Source: Dictyobacter kobayashii (lineage in GTDB: Bacteria > Chloroflexota > Ktedonobacteria > Ktedonobacterales > Ktedonobacteraceae). From it: a stretch of 64,000 nucleotides of DNA. Made by a program: the position numbers and the translations under genes. The stretch lies in NCBI RefSeq assembly GCF_003967555.1, contig NZ_BIFS01000002.1, positions 2,294,001 through 2,358,000 of the forward strand, written 5' to 3'. Shown here piece by piece: positions 20,214 through 29,983 of this stretch. The notes under the pieces were generated by a model. The model was not told the DNA's origin. It did no database searches and saw only the letters and a list, made by a program, of their open reading frames with translations. Numbering within the stretch: position 1 is the first letter of the stretch; each line of letters begins with the position of its first letter.

Positions 20214-21229
20214 TTAAACTATAATGACGGCTTTGATGATGCCACTAGCGCGATCGAACCAGTGGGGAAATTCATCGATCATGGTTTCTGTGCTGGCTCG
20301 ATGGGTAATCCAGGCATCCAATTGAATCTGACCCGCTTCGAGATAGGAGATGATCTGCCGGAACTCTTTGCCTGTTGCGTTGCGGCTACTGAGCAGGGTT
20401 AGTTCATGGCTATGGAAATAGGGTCATTGAAGGAGACGTCGCCTTGAATGAGGCCGACAAAGATCAGGCGCCCACCATAAGCTACATAGTTGAAGGCGGC
20501 GCGCATGGAGTGTGGATTGCCGGTAGCGTCAAAAACGGCTGTGGGAAAGTCATCGCCATAGATTTTTTGCAGCGCGGCCTGGGCATCCTGTCCTCCATTG
20601 ATGCAGGTAACCTCTGACCATTGTTGGCGGCAGAAATCCAGGCGGCTCTCACTGATATCCATCACCACCACTTGCGCGCCAGCCAGCAGGGCGAACTGCG
20701 TTACCGCCAGGCCAATCGGACCTGCTCCTACGACCAGGACTTGCTCGTCGGTTGCTAACCGGGCGCGTTCTACGGCGTGGGCACCAATGGCTAGCGGCTC
20801 GACCAGGGCTAACTGTTCAAACGAGAGCGTCCTGGCCGGGTGCAGGTGATCGGCGGGTACCAGTAGATATTCGCTCATACCGCCATCAATATGTACCCCG
20901 AGCACGCGAATGTTCATGCAGCAATTGGTTTTTCCTCGCCGACAGGGAGGGCATGTGCCGCAATTGAGATAGGGCTCGACGGCGCAGCGCATACCAACCG
21001 TGATCTGTTGTACCTGCTCTCCGACCGCTACCACCTCTACACCCAGTTCATGGCCCAGGATACGCGGATAATTAAAGAAGGGTTGTTCGCCACGAAAAGC
21101 ATGCAGGTCAGTACCGCATACACCAATGGCCTTAACGCGGACCAGCACCTCATCGGGTCCCGGGGCCTGCGGTTCCACAGTTTGAATTAAGCGCAACTGG
21201 CCCGGTGCCTCCAACTGAATAGCTTTCAT
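20214..21229 (-). CDS. Zinc-dependent sugar-acid/alcohol dehydrogenase (one frameshift)
   Basis: Medium-chain dehydrogenase. Catalytic zinc site CGTDLHAF and GHELG; structural zinc cysteines in NCGTCPPCRRGKTNCC; Rossmann motif VVGAGPIGLAV. Closest in style to the L-galactonate/L-idonate-type zinc dehydrogenases. One base is missing near 20402 (SFNDP then FHSHELTLLSSRNATG); the true stop is at 20214-20216. The mutarotase 84 bases upstream on the same strand suggests oxidation of a 6-deoxy sugar or its acid, but the substrate is not fixed by sequence. Confidence 0.85.
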
Positions 21230-21312
21230 CTTATTCCCTCATCAATATGATTGAATCGTTTTGGTTTTAGTGGCGTTAGTATATATTGCCAATGCGAGCG
21301 ACCTGGCGCGGC

Positions 21313-21636
21313 TCAGTCGGTATGAAAAACCTCTTTCATATTGGCCCACCACTCACCTTCAGCCTTATCCTCAAGCGGCTCCTGCATTGGATCGGTATGG
21401 GTCCACCACTCTTTCGTCTTCGGATCTGCGCCCATCTTCTTTTGATCGGCCTCAAAATCATTGCCAATATATTCAAAATACGCAAATAGCAGGTTTCCAT
21501 GCCGAAAAATAGTGTAGTTGCGCATATTGCAGGCGGTAATAGTCTCTAGCACTTCAGGCCAGACGGCGGCATGGATACGTTCATAGTCTTTGATGCGGTC
21601 CGGCTTTACATGGATGATTTGGCCAAAGCGGCGCAT
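21313..21636 (-). CDS. rhaM: L-rhamnose mutarotase family protein
   Basis: 107 residues starting MRRFGQIIHVKPDRIKDYER; AAAGGAG lies 5 bases before this ATG. The family's conserved features are present: the histidine and tyrosine near the N-terminus, HAAVWPEVLETITACNMRNYTIF, YIGNDFEAD, and the C-terminal WWTHTDPMQEPL. The enzyme interconverts alpha and beta anomers of L-rhamnose or L-fucose. It heads a leftward pair with the zinc dehydrogenase. A LacI-type operator-like site lies about 47 bases upstream. Confidence 0.9.
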   Translation of the reverse strand: MRRFGQIIHVKPDRIKDYERIHAAVWPEVLETITACNMRNYTIFRHGNLLFAYFEYIGNDFEADQKKMGADPKTKEWWTHTDPMQEPLEDKAEGEWWANMKEVFHTD

Positions 21637-21682
21637 AAGCACTCCTTTGCGTTACATGCTCTGCTGAGAGTTCTCGACATTA

Positions 21683-21694
21683 GAAATCGTTTTC
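21683..21694. promoter_or_regulatory. LacI-family operator-like site upstream of rhaM
   Basis: GAAATCGTTTTC fits the GAAANCGNTTTC pattern and differs by one base from GAAATCGTTTCC at 3471 in the glycoside operon control region. The position, about 50 bases before the mutarotase start, suits a repressor site. Confidence 0.5.
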
Positions 21695-21747
21695 TCTTTT
21701 AGAGTAGAAAAAAACCTTTCCGTTGTCAAGGGATCAACCTTTATCTC

Positions 21748-21882
21748 CAGGGCTTTTTAATTTTTCTCTTTGTCGCCTGCGGCGCCGGGTTGGAGGTGTG
21801 GAGTGTGTGGAGTGGGCGGCTGCGGCCGCTCACTCCACACCTGAAAGATATACATTCTCTGGACGAACATTACATAGCCCTG
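21748..21882 (+). mobile_element. Family B MITE (copy B2, alpha subtype)
   Basis: 135 bases, CAGGGCTTTTTAAT at the left end and ATTACATAGCCCTG at the right. It has the CGCCTGCGGCGCCGGG mini-hairpin, then GGTGTGGAGTG, a GGGCGGC centre and CACTCCACACCTGAAAGATA. One arm has an extra GTGTGG segment, so the palindrome is imperfect. CCTTTATC occurs both just left (21738-21745) and just right (21883-21890), an 8-base target duplication offset by about one base. Confidence 0.85.
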
Positions 21883-21896
21883 CCTTTATCGGCGCG

Positions 21897-21952
21897 CAGC
21901 GACAAAAAGGGCAGCCACCTGCAAGTGGTGGCTGACCCTTGATTGCTCGCTG
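21897..21952. other. Extended hairpin next to MITE B2
   Basis: CAGCGA and TCGCTG enclose AAGGG/CCCTT and AGCCACC/GGTGGCT with a 7-base loop. No T-run follows, so it is not a canonical terminator. The remaining 21953-22455 holds no gene I can support. Confidence 0.5.
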
Positions 21953-22455
21953 TAACATCCAATTTGGAGGAGATGAGGTTATGGATGCTGTAAGGTACGC
22001 ATGTAAGGCATGATCGCCGAAAGATTGTTTGTGCATATGCGTATTATCCGCACGACTAAGATGAGAAAAGAGTTTTTATCTGGCGCTTCCTTTCGCCAAT
22101 TATTACATGTTTGAGTGTTATAAAGATGTGTTTAATGATAGAAAGGTGTTGGATGATCATCATTTTGTTCCAGGCGGCGACGGTGTTGGAATTACTCGGC
22201 TGTGATGTTCTCCTGGTTACTTATCACACTAATATTTATCGCCAGATGCGCAGCACCTGTAAAGGGTATTTATTGCTATTATTTTGCCTGCTTAAGTTAT
22301 ATTGACCAAGAAGTATGTACCTGGCTTGCATTCATCGTCTCTGCCTCTTTTTCATGACTATTGTGCAAGTAATATGACGTTTTTACCAGTTTTCCTTGCG
22401 ATGTGGCACAATATAGTTAAGATTGGGTGGCTAAGCTACCAGGATTGGAGACGTG

Positions 22456-23245
22456 GTGACAACAGCGATGGAACTGGTAAATGGGATGCAGGCACTACGC
22501 GTGTCGGCGGGATGGAGCTTTGCGGAGCACGCGCATAACGGGATTGAACTGGTGGGGTCCTTCAAGGCCAGGTGATGTTAGATGCGGCCCAGCACCAATG
22601 GCAGATCAAAGCTGGACAGGTGGTCTCGATCCCACCGCTATTGCCACATAGCTGGTGGAGTCGTGAGCAGACATTGTTGAATGTCTTGCACCTGGATTAT
22701 ACGCCGCGTGATCTGGCTCAACGTCTGGTACCAGGCAATTATCCGCGCTTGATTACGCTGGCAAAACCTCAGTTCGCCGAATATGAGGCCCTCTTCCAGC
22801 GCTTATTAACGCTGGTGGAGCAGTCTCCCTCAAAACAGGAGCGCCTGCTACGGGCTTACCTGGAAGTATTTGTCCTTACCTTGCTAGAGGGCGATCAAGT
22901 GCAAGATCCCGCGACTATTGCCATCTATGAGGTTGCCGCATATATGCAAACCCACCTCGATGAGCCGATATCGATTGCTCGCCTGGCGCAGCAGTTTTTA
23001 ATGGCTGATGTTACCCTGCGCCGCCATTTCCATGCTGTCTTTGGTCTTTCCCCAAACAATATCTCCTGGATCTGCGTTTAAAAGAAGCACAACGTCTGCT
23101 TGCTACTACCGAGCTGACCCTGCAAGAAGTGGCTGCCCAGACCTGTTTCTTTGATCTGGCTCATTTCTCTTCTACCTTTCGTCAACACTATGGTCTCTCT
23201 CCTTCCCAATGGCGTGCTCTTCACAAGCAAGCAGAAGATTATTAG
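22456..23245 (+). CDS. AraC-family transcriptional regulator with cupin sensor (two frameshifts)
   Basis: GTG start at 22456, five bases after GGAG. The N-terminal cupin sugar-binding domain reads FAEHAHNGIELVGVLQGQVML then IPPLLPHSWWS. The C-terminal tandem helix-turn-helix domain reads EPISIARLAQQFLMADVTLRRHFHAVFGLSPKQYLLDLRLKEAQRLL, then VAAQTCFFDLAHFSSTFRQHYGLSPSQWR. One base is missing in a G-run near 22557 and one in the C-run near 23052. It lies between the rhaM/dehydrogenase pair and the PhyH gene, both plausible targets. Confidence 0.85.
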
Positions 23246-23256
23246 CCTGTTGTTCC

Positions 23257-23440
23257 TGTGCGGGCGGGCGCTGGCGCGCCCACACAATAAAAAATGATGG
23301 TTGCCTCACACAATAAAGATAGTGCTTTCTACAATAGATAATAGAATTTCATGCTTTTTAATTATGTGCTGCAAGAATTGCGATTTAGTACCATTCTTGC
23401 AGCACATAATTAAAAGGGTTCGGGCGCGTCAGCGCACGCA
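23257..23440. repeat. Family A hairpin element (copy A4) with an adjacent flank remnant
   Basis: Perfect 23-base arms 23356-23378 and 23393-23415 (TTTTAATTATGTGCTGCAAG...) with a 14-base loop, right flank CGGGCGCGTCAGCGCACGCAG. About 90 bases to the left, GCGGGCGCTGGCGCGCCCAC (23264-23285) is the same flank motif inverted, so two copies may overlap here. It fills the gap between the AraC regulator and the PhyH gene. Confidence 0.7.
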
Positions 23441-23615
23441 GTAGGAATAGGGACTGATCGTTTTTTACAAATGAGAGATTGCTTTCTCCTAAGTCAGTGC
23501 GGATGTGTATGCGTATACTTATTCGTACATAGGGGCGGCGCTGACGATTAGCACGAACCTGATGGGGTTCGTGAACTCCATGATTATGGGTTGGCTGCTC
23601 CAAAGGAGGAATTTG

Positions 23616-24520
23616 TTGAGTACACAGATGCGCGCCTTATCGCTGATCAGCAATGGCTATCAGCTAGCGCAAACGCCACAACGCCTGGGCTGGTTAGAGC
23701 CCACTGATCCTACTTTGCCGATCGAGCAATTACGCCAGCGCTATCGCGCCGCCGGTTATCTCTGGCTGAAAGGCATACTCAATCGTGAGACGGTGCTGAC
23801 CTTTCGCCGCCGTGTGTTTGAGGCCATGCAGGTCAGTGGACTGCTGGCAAAGGATAGTGATTCTGAAGAGGGGATTTATGCAGGCTGGATTGAGCATAAA
23901 GAGCTGGCGCATAAAATTTTTATGGAGGTCCATCGCTGGCCGGAGTATGAAGCTTTTTGTACTGCCCCTGAAATTGTGCGTTTCTATGAGGCCTTTCTAG
24001 GGGGCGAAATCTATCTCCATAAACGCAAGCTGATCCGCTACAATGTGCCAGGTGACGCCAGAAGCACCGGGGCGCATTACGACCTGGTCTATCTACGTGG
24101 AGGGACCGATCGTCTCTGTAGTAGTTGGATACCTCTTGGCGATACACCTGTTGAGCTTGGTGGCTTGACTTACCTGGAAGGCTCGGACGCCCTGGGACGC
24201 AAAATGGAGGCTGAGTTCGCGCTGAAAAATGCCGATCTACCTCCTGAAGAACGTATCAGCGCCTTTAATAAAAATATGCGTGAAGGCTGGCTCACTAATA
24301 ATTTGCCAGAACTGGCCGAAAGGATTAACAGTCGCTGGCTGATTGCCGATTATGAGATCGGAGACATGGTTATCCACAGCCCCTATATGATCCATGCCGC
24401 TACCGTTAACTATGATCCACATGGCTGTATCCGCCTCTCAACCGATATTCGCTACCAGCTTAAAGATGATGACATCGACATGCGCTGGACCAACCACTAC
24501 TACCCGGAGATATGCTTTAG
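23616..24520 (+). CDS. Phytanoyl-CoA dioxygenase (PhyH) family protein (one frameshift)
   Basis: The TTG at 23616 is the best start because AAAGGAGGA ends six bases before it; upstream reading would cross non-coding sequence. Fe(II)/2-oxoglutarate dioxygenase fold with the metal pair H-x-D in TGAHYDLVYLR, the distal histidine in SPYMIHAATVN and the 2-oxoglutarate arginine in RLSTDIRYQ. The last codons should read NHYYPGDML with a stop at 24518; one G is missing near 24507, which otherwise gives a spurious tail. The substrate is unknown. Members near sugar genes hydroxylate many kinds of molecule. Confidence 0.85.
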
Positions 24521-24558
24521 TTGTTTGTACACCTTGTTTCTTTTTCAATCGTGTCTGC

Positions 24559-24607
24559 TACAGCAATGGAATAAATGCTAAACTCCATTGCTGTACTTTT
24601 GCGTTTT
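24559..24607 (+). terminator. Intrinsic terminator after the PhyH gene
   Basis: Twelve-base perfect stem TACAGCAATGGA/TCCATTGCTGTA, 13-base loop, followed by CTTTTGCGTTTT. It separates the PhyH gene from the chaperone operon. Confidence 0.75.
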
Positions 24608-24715
24608 AGGCCCTCTCGAACATAATATATTTTTCGCGTATTAAAATGAAGATGAGGGAAAGTGTCAGACAGTTCTTCACTTTTCTTTTGAATAGATTTG
24701 GAAAGGTTGGTTGAT

Positions 24716-25288
24716 ATGAGTCAGAATGATGCGCAGAAGCCACAGGCTGAAGATGTACAGGCTGATACCATTACACAGCAAGAAGAGACTGCTACGACTT
24801 CCGTTGAGCAACAGTTGGCCCAGGAGCAGCAGAAATGCGCAGAATACCTTGATTTATTGAAGCGTTCGCAGGCCGATTTTATTAATTATAAACGTCGTGC
24901 GAGACAGGAGCAGGCTGAGGCCAGAGCAAGTGCCCAGGCGGCATTGTTCGAAAAAATCTTACCGGTCCTGGATGATCTGGGACGTGCAATGAGCTCCATG
25001 CCACCAGAACTGGCGAATAACGCGTGGGCCCGGGGTGTGGATCTGGCGGCCCGTCAGTTGATTAATACACTGGAGCAGTTAGGCGTAAAAGCAATCGGCG
25101 AACCGGGCGAGACGTTTGACCCCTATAAACATGATGCAATTTTACGTATGGCCAGCAAAGAACATCCCGAAGGCACGATTATTCAGGTGGTGCGTCCAGG
25201 TTATATGCTGGGAGATCGTGTGATACGTCCGGCTCAAGTAGTTGTCTCCACATCTTCATCAGATGAAGAAGATGTGGAAAAGTCCTGA
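24716..25288 (+). CDS. grpE: GrpE nucleotide exchange factor
   Basis: 190 residues from MSQNDAQKPQAED; the ATG at 24716 follows GGAAAGG. An acidic, Gln-rich disordered start leads into the long GrpE helix (LLKRSQADFINYKRRARQEQ), then LPVLDDLGRAM and the beta domain (GVKAIGEPGETFDPYKHDAIL, VRPGYMLGDRVIRPAQVVVS). It releases ADP from DnaK. It is first in the grpE-dnaK-dnaJ-cbpM cluster. No CIRCE (HrcA) operator was found upstream of it or of dnaK. Confidence 0.96.
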   Translation: MSQNDAQKPQAEDVQADTITQQEETATTSVEQQLAQEQQKCAEYLDLLKRSQADFINYKRRARQEQAEARASAQAALFEKILPVLDDLGRAMSSMPPELANNAWARGVDLAARQLINTLEQLGVKAIGEPGETFDPYKHDAILRMASKEHPEGTIIQVVRPGYMLGDRVIRPAQVVVSTSSSDEEDVEKS

Positions 25289-25431
25289 GATCATTGTTGT
25301 ACTGGCACTACATGCAATGTCTGATAGCGTCCATGGCAAATTCTAGCGTGCTGCTGGTATGTTGGCGATCATTTGTATAGATGTACTACAAATTTGCTTG
25401 TGGTATCTATATGCGAAGGGAGCAAGAAGCT

Positions 25432-27330
25432 ATGGCAAAAGTGCTCGGTATTGATTTAGGGACAACCAATTCGGTGGTGGCGGTGATTGAGGGTGGCGAA
25501 CCAACGGTGTTAGAGAATAGTGAAGGAGCTCGCCTGACTCCCTCTGTGGTGGCTATTACCAAAAATGGCGAGCGCCTGGTGGGGCAGATCGCCAAGCGCC
25601 AGGCGGTAACTAATGCGGAGAATACCATTTTTTCTATCAAGCGTCTGATGGGCCGTAAGTTTGATGATCCTGAAGTCAAGCGGACGCAAGAGATGGTACC
25701 CTATAAAATTACGCGCGCGCCCAACGGGGATGTACGTGTAGTGCTGGCGGGCCGTGAGTATAGCCCGCCGGAAATTTCGGCGATGATCTTACAGAAATTG
25801 CGCACCGATGCAGAAACCAGGCTCGGTGAGAAGATCTCGCAGGCTGTGATTACGGTTCCCGCCTACTTTAATGATACCCAGCGCCAGGCCACTAAAGATG
25901 CCGGTACTATTGCTGGCCTGGAAGTGTTGCGTATCATCAATGAGCCCACTGCCGCTTCCCTGGCCTATGGGCTGGACAAGAAGCATGATGAGATGATCGC
26001 CGTCTATGATCTGGGTGGGGCACCTTCGATATCTCCATTCTGCAATTGGGCGATGGGGTATTTGAAGTGAAGGCGACCAATGGTGATACCCATCTGGGCG
26101 GTGATGACTTTGATCAACATATCATTAATTGGCTGGCCGACAAGTTTCGCCAGGAGCAAGGCATCGATCTACGCAATGATCGGATGGCTTTGCAGCGTCT
26201 TAAAGAGGCTGCTGAACGGGCCAAGATCGAGCTCTCTACCGTCCAGCAAACGGAGGTAAATCTTCCTTTTATTAGCGCAGATAGTAGTGGTCCTAAACAC
26301 CTGGTTATGACGCTGACTCGCTCTCAATTGGAGCAGATGGTCGGCGATTTGATTGAGCGTACACGTGTTCCAGTTACCAAGGCTTTGCAGGATGCTGGTA
26401 TTCAGGCCAGCCAGGTTGATGAAGTGGTGCTGGTGGGTGGACAGACCCGTATGCCTGCCGTGGTTGAGTTGGTGCGCCAGATTTTTGGCAAAGATCCTCA
26501 TAAAGGGGTCAATCCAGATGAGGTAGTGGCGATCGGTGCCGCGATCCAGGCGGGCGTGTTACAGGGAGATGTTAAGGATGTGCTGTTGTTGGATGTTACG
26601 CCCTCTCTCGCTGGGAGTGGAAACGTTGGGCGGGATGATGACGCCTCTGATTGAGCGCAATACCACTATTCCATCGCGCAAGAGTGAGATGTTCAGTACG
26701 GCTGCGGACAACCAGCCCGCGGTTGAGATTCATGTGCTACAGGGTGAGCGTAAGTTTGCTCGTGATAATAAGAGTTTGGGGCATTTCCAGCTTGAGGGGA
26801 TCGCTCCGGCGCCTCGTGGTGTCCCTCAAATTGAGGTTGTGTTTGATATCGATGCGAACGGCATTTTGAGTGTGACTGCTCGCGATAAAGCTACCGGCAA
26901 GGAGCAGAAGATTACCATTACGGCCTCTAGCGGACTCTCAAAGGATGAAGTGGAGCGTATGGTGAATGAGGCTGAGCTCCATGCCCAGGAGGATCAGCAG
27001 CATAAAGAAGAGATAGAGCTGCGCAATCGCGCTGATAGCGTGGCCTATCAAGCGGAACGAACCCTTAAAGAGGTTGGTGAGAAGATTTCTGCTAGCTTGC
27101 GTACCGAGATTGAAGAGAAGATCAAGCGGGTACGGGATGCGCTGGCCGGTAGTGATGTCGTAGAAGTTCGCAGTAGCTCTGAAGAGCTGGAGCATACCAT
27201 GCAGCGTGTGGGCCACGAGGTCTATAGCCAACCAGGTGCTGCGGCCGAGGCAAGTAGTTCGGCCGGTTCTACACAATCCTCGCCAGAAGATGACTCGGGG
27301 ACCATTGAAGGCGAATTCCGCGAAGTGTAA
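25432..27330 (+). CDS. dnaK: DnaK (Hsp70) chaperone, two frameshifts
   Basis: Starts MAKVLGIDLGTTNSVVAVIE. The ATPase domain shows phosphate-1 GIDLGTTNS, connect-1 VPAYFNDTQRQATKDAG, phosphate-2 VYDLGGGTFD and adenosine LVGGQTRMPAV. The substrate domain has DVTPLSLGVETLGG and FDIDANGILSVTARDKATGK, and the helical lid ends EGEFREV. Two compensating single-base shifts break it: one G missing near 26023 (inside DLGGGTFD) and one extra C near 26601 (inside VTPLSLG). Total length (632 residues once corrected) is normal. Loss of the cell's DnaK would be severe, so errors in the sequence are far likelier than a pseudogene. Confidence 0.95.
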
Positions 27331-27383
27331 AATGGCCGAACGTCGTTCTTTTGGATAGATGCAGGAAGAGAGTGAGATATGCG

Positions 27384-28376
27384 ATGGCTGTTGATTATAA
27401 GGATTACTATAAAATCTTAGGGGTTAGCAAGGATGCTGACCAGAAAGAGATTCAACGCGCTTTTCGTCGATTGGCTCGCCAGTATCATCCTGATGTTAAT
27501 CCTGATAATAAAGAAGCCGAAAATAAATTTAAGGAGATTAATGAGGCCAATGAGGTCCTATCTGATCCTGAGAAGCGGAAAAAGTATGATGAGCTGGGTG
27601 CCTACTATCAGCAGTATGGATCGTGGCCGGGACAGGGCCGCGCGGCAGGCGAGGGCGCTCCGGGTGGTTTTGGTGGAGGCAATTATCAATACCGCACTGT
27701 GAATGAAGAGGATCTGGAGGATCTGTTTGGTGGCAACGCACCATTCTCGGATTTCTTTGAGACGTACTTTCATTCAGGATTTTCTGGCGCTCAGGCACGC
27801 CGATCTCGTGCGGGGACCGCTGGGCAGCGGGCACGTCAGGCGGCACCCGGGCAGGATGTGGAAGCCGAGGTGGAGGTTTCGCTACCCGAGGCCTATCAAG
27901 GGTCACAGCGCGTGCTTGAATTAGCCCAGCCAGATGGGAGTACACGTCGCCTTGAGGTGAAAATTCCAGCTGGCGTCGATGAAGGTTCGCGCATTCGGAT
28001 CGCGAATCAGGGGGCGCAGGGGGCGCCGCGTGGGCATCTCTACTTGCGTGTGCATATGCGCCCTGATCCTCAATATACGCGTGAAGGAAGTACCCTGCGC
28101 ACCAAATTATCGGTCCCTCTGACCACAGTTATACTTGGTGGAGAGGTCCCGGTTCCCATTCCAGATGGGCGCCGTCTGATGTTGCGTATCCCACCTGGCA
28201 CCAATGATGGTCGTGCATTCCGTCTACGCAATCAGGGTATGCCAGTAAAGATCGGGCATCCGGAGCAGCGCGGAGATTTTTACGCGGAGGTCCATGTAAA
28301 CGTACCTACACAACTCACTGATGAGCAGCGGCGTCTCTTTGAAGCCTTTGCTCATTCACTGGGCTCGACTAATTAA
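27384..28376 (+). CDS. dnaJ: DnaJ/CbpA-type co-chaperone without zinc finger (class B)
   Basis: 330 residues from MAVDYKDYYKILGV. J domain at residues 5-70 with HPDVNPDNKEAENKF (HPD motif). A Gly-rich linker (GAPGGFGGGNYQYR) and an Ala/Arg/Gln-rich linker follow, then two C-terminal beta domains (EVEVSLPEAYQGSQRVLEL, GGEVPVPIPDGRRLMLRIP) and a dimerisation tail. The CXXCXGXG repeats of class A DnaJ are absent. It stimulates DnaK ATPase and delivers clients. It starts 53 bases after dnaK and is followed by a CbpM-like gene. Confidence 0.93.
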   Translation: MAVDYKDYYKILGVSKDADQKEIQRAFRRLARQYHPDVNPDNKEAENKFKEINEANEVLSDPEKRKKYDELGAYYQQYGSWPGQGRAAGEGAPGGFGGGNYQYRTVNEEDLEDLFGGNAPFSDFFETYFHSGFSGAQARRSRAGTAGQRARQAAPGQDVEAEVEVSLPEAYQGSQRVLELAQPDGSTRRLEVKIPAGVDEGSRIRIANQGAQGAPRGHLYLRVHMRPDPQYTREGSTLRTKLSVPLTTVILGGEVPVPIPDGRRLMLRIPPGTNDGRAFRLRNQGMPVKIGHPEQRGDFYAEVHVNVPTQLTDEQRRLFEAFAHSLGSTN

Positions 28377-28397
28377 GATGTGAGAGGAGATGCACTT

Positions 28398-28775
28398 ATG
28401 TCTGACTCACAGTTATCATCGCGAATCACAAAAATCGTGTTGCTCGGTCCGCAGGAATCCTATACCTATAGTGAAAGGGAGATTCTGGATTTTTGCCGTT
28501 TAGAGCAACCATTTGTGTTGCATTTAGCCGAGGTAGGTCTGATTGGACGCCTGGATGTTGGCAGTATGGAACACAATTATAGTGAAAAAGATCTGCGCCT
28601 ATTGCGTCGCGCCTATCGTTTGCAGCGCGACCTGGATATCAATCAGGCTGGCGTTGAGGTTGTTCTGCGCCTGCTCATTCATGTGGATGAGCTGCACCAG
28701 GCCCTGGCCCGGTATGTTTCACCTGCGGAGGCTCCATCTGCGGAGGTTCCACCTGAGCCAAAACCAGCTGAATAA
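28398..28775 (+). CDS. CbpM-like chaperone modulator
   Basis: 125 residues from MSDSQLSSRITK, 22 bases after dnaJ, with GAGGAG upstream. The MerR-like winged-helix core (YSEREILDFCRLEQPFVLHLAEVGLIG) and a helix with RRAYRLQRDLDINQAGVEVVLRLL match the CbpM family, which in enterobacteria binds the J domain of CbpA and restrains it. The C-terminus is a Pro/Glu tail. Position next to a zinc-finger-less DnaJ supports the same partnership. Confidence 0.75.
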   Translation: MSDSQLSSRITKIVLLGPQESYTYSEREILDFCRLEQPFVLHLAEVGLIGRLDVGSMEHNYSEKDLRLLRRAYRLQRDLDINQAGVEVVLRLLIHVDELHQALARYVSPAEAPSAEVPPEPKPAE

Positions 28776-28799
28776 ATGACGATACGTGAAATAGTATAC

Positions 28800-28824
28800 G
28801 CGCCCTTCGTGGGCGCTTTTTTTA
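28800..28824 (+). terminator. Intrinsic terminator of the chaperone operon
   Basis: GCGCCC-TTCGT-GGGCGC followed by seven T, 25 bases past the CbpM-like stop. Confidence 0.9.
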
Positions 28825-29055
28825 TTCCCCAGACACAATTTGTAGACATGATAGCCTTGACAGCGCAAATGCTTCCATGTTAAGAATAACAAAACAGATT
28901 GAAACTAGATGAAATGCAGCATAACATTACTATGGTTTTATCTGTTTTTCGCGCCCACCAGTTAAATATCGACTAATTAGTAGAAGTAATTCGTAGGTAG
29001 ACAGACCGGTCGCTATTTCCAATTTACCAGCGGCAAATAGAGAAGGACAACTGCA

Positions 29056-29858
29056 ATGAGGCTTGGTTGTAATACGGTACTGTTCTCTGCGCGTGATCTG
29101 CCCGGAGCTTTGGAGCGGGTTGCGTGGTGTGGTTTTACAGAAGTTGAGCTGGCAGCGATTCCTGGAATGTGTGAGCACGTTGTACCGGGACACGATGATC
29201 CAGTTCGAGTGAAGGCTCAATTGGAAGAAGTTGGTTTGCGTGCGGTTGCCATTGAGGCGGCCACCAACCTTACTGATCCCAATAATCTGCCACGTTTTAT
29301 CTCAGTCCTGCGCTTTGCGGCAGCGTTAGGGATTGAAGTTGTGAATACCGGGAGCGGTGGGAAGACCGGCAATGTCGAATCTGAGCAGGCAGCTTACGCG
29401 GCCATTCGGCAACTGGCGCCGCTGGCCTCTGATCTAGGCGTGCGCGTTGGTATCAAAGCACATGTTAATCAGGCCATCGATAACACTGCCAGGGCGCTCC
29501 AGGCCCTGGATGCACTCCCGATACCTGGCTGGGGCATTAATTTTGATGCCAGCCATCTTTATCGTTTAGGCGATGATGTTGTAGCGTCAGCCAGACTGCT
29601 CGGCCCGCGCCTGGCCTCGGTTCATATCCGCGATACCATGGAGAAGATCATCCCCATTGGACCCCTAAAACTCAGATTCCTGGCCGTGGCACCATTGATC
29701 TAGCAGGTGTCTTACAGGCATTGCAGCAGGCGCATTATCGTGGTCCGCTCAATCTCGAAGTTATTGGCGGGGCTACGCTAGAAGATTGGCAGGCCAGCGC
29801 CATAGCTGCCGAGAGCCATGGCTATCTAGCGCGTATTATGCAGACCTTGGATGTTTGA
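29056..29858 (+). CDS. Sugar phosphate isomerase/epimerase family TIM barrel (one frameshift)
   Basis: Xylose-isomerase-like barrel of AP-endonuclease type. Recognisable segments: MRLGCNTVLFSARDLPGAL, GFTEVELAAIPG, VVNTGSGGKTG, IKAHVNQAI, INFDASHLYRLGDD, SVHIRDT and a C-terminal GPLNLEVIGG. These carry the usual metal-binding Glu/Asp/His. One C is missing in a C-run near 29666 (HPIGP then PKTQIPGRGTIDLAGV), so the real stop is at 29856-29858. Family members isomerise or epimerise sugars, or act on inositol derivatives. The Gfo/Idh/MocA gene next door supports a sugar-modification pathway. Confidence 0.82.
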
Positions 29859-29983
29859 TTGCTAGCTATTCCATCTGGATAAGCGCAATATGTACGTGCG
29901 GTCCTGGCGGCCGCTTAATAACTATTGATAGCGCAGCGCTAAATTTTTCGTTCCTCAATGCAAGGTTGCAAGAAAGGGGCAGC

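Noticed and set aside
24600..25431. CIRCE (HrcA) operator before grpE or dnaK
   Set aside because: No TTAGCACTC-N9-GAGTGCTAA or close variant was found on reading the leaders; CTAGCGTGCTGCTGG at about 25343 is too weak.
25432..27330. dnaK as a pseudogene
   Set aside because: Two opposite single-base shifts at homopolymers leave all conserved motifs, full length and operon order intact, in a window with the same error type in many genes.
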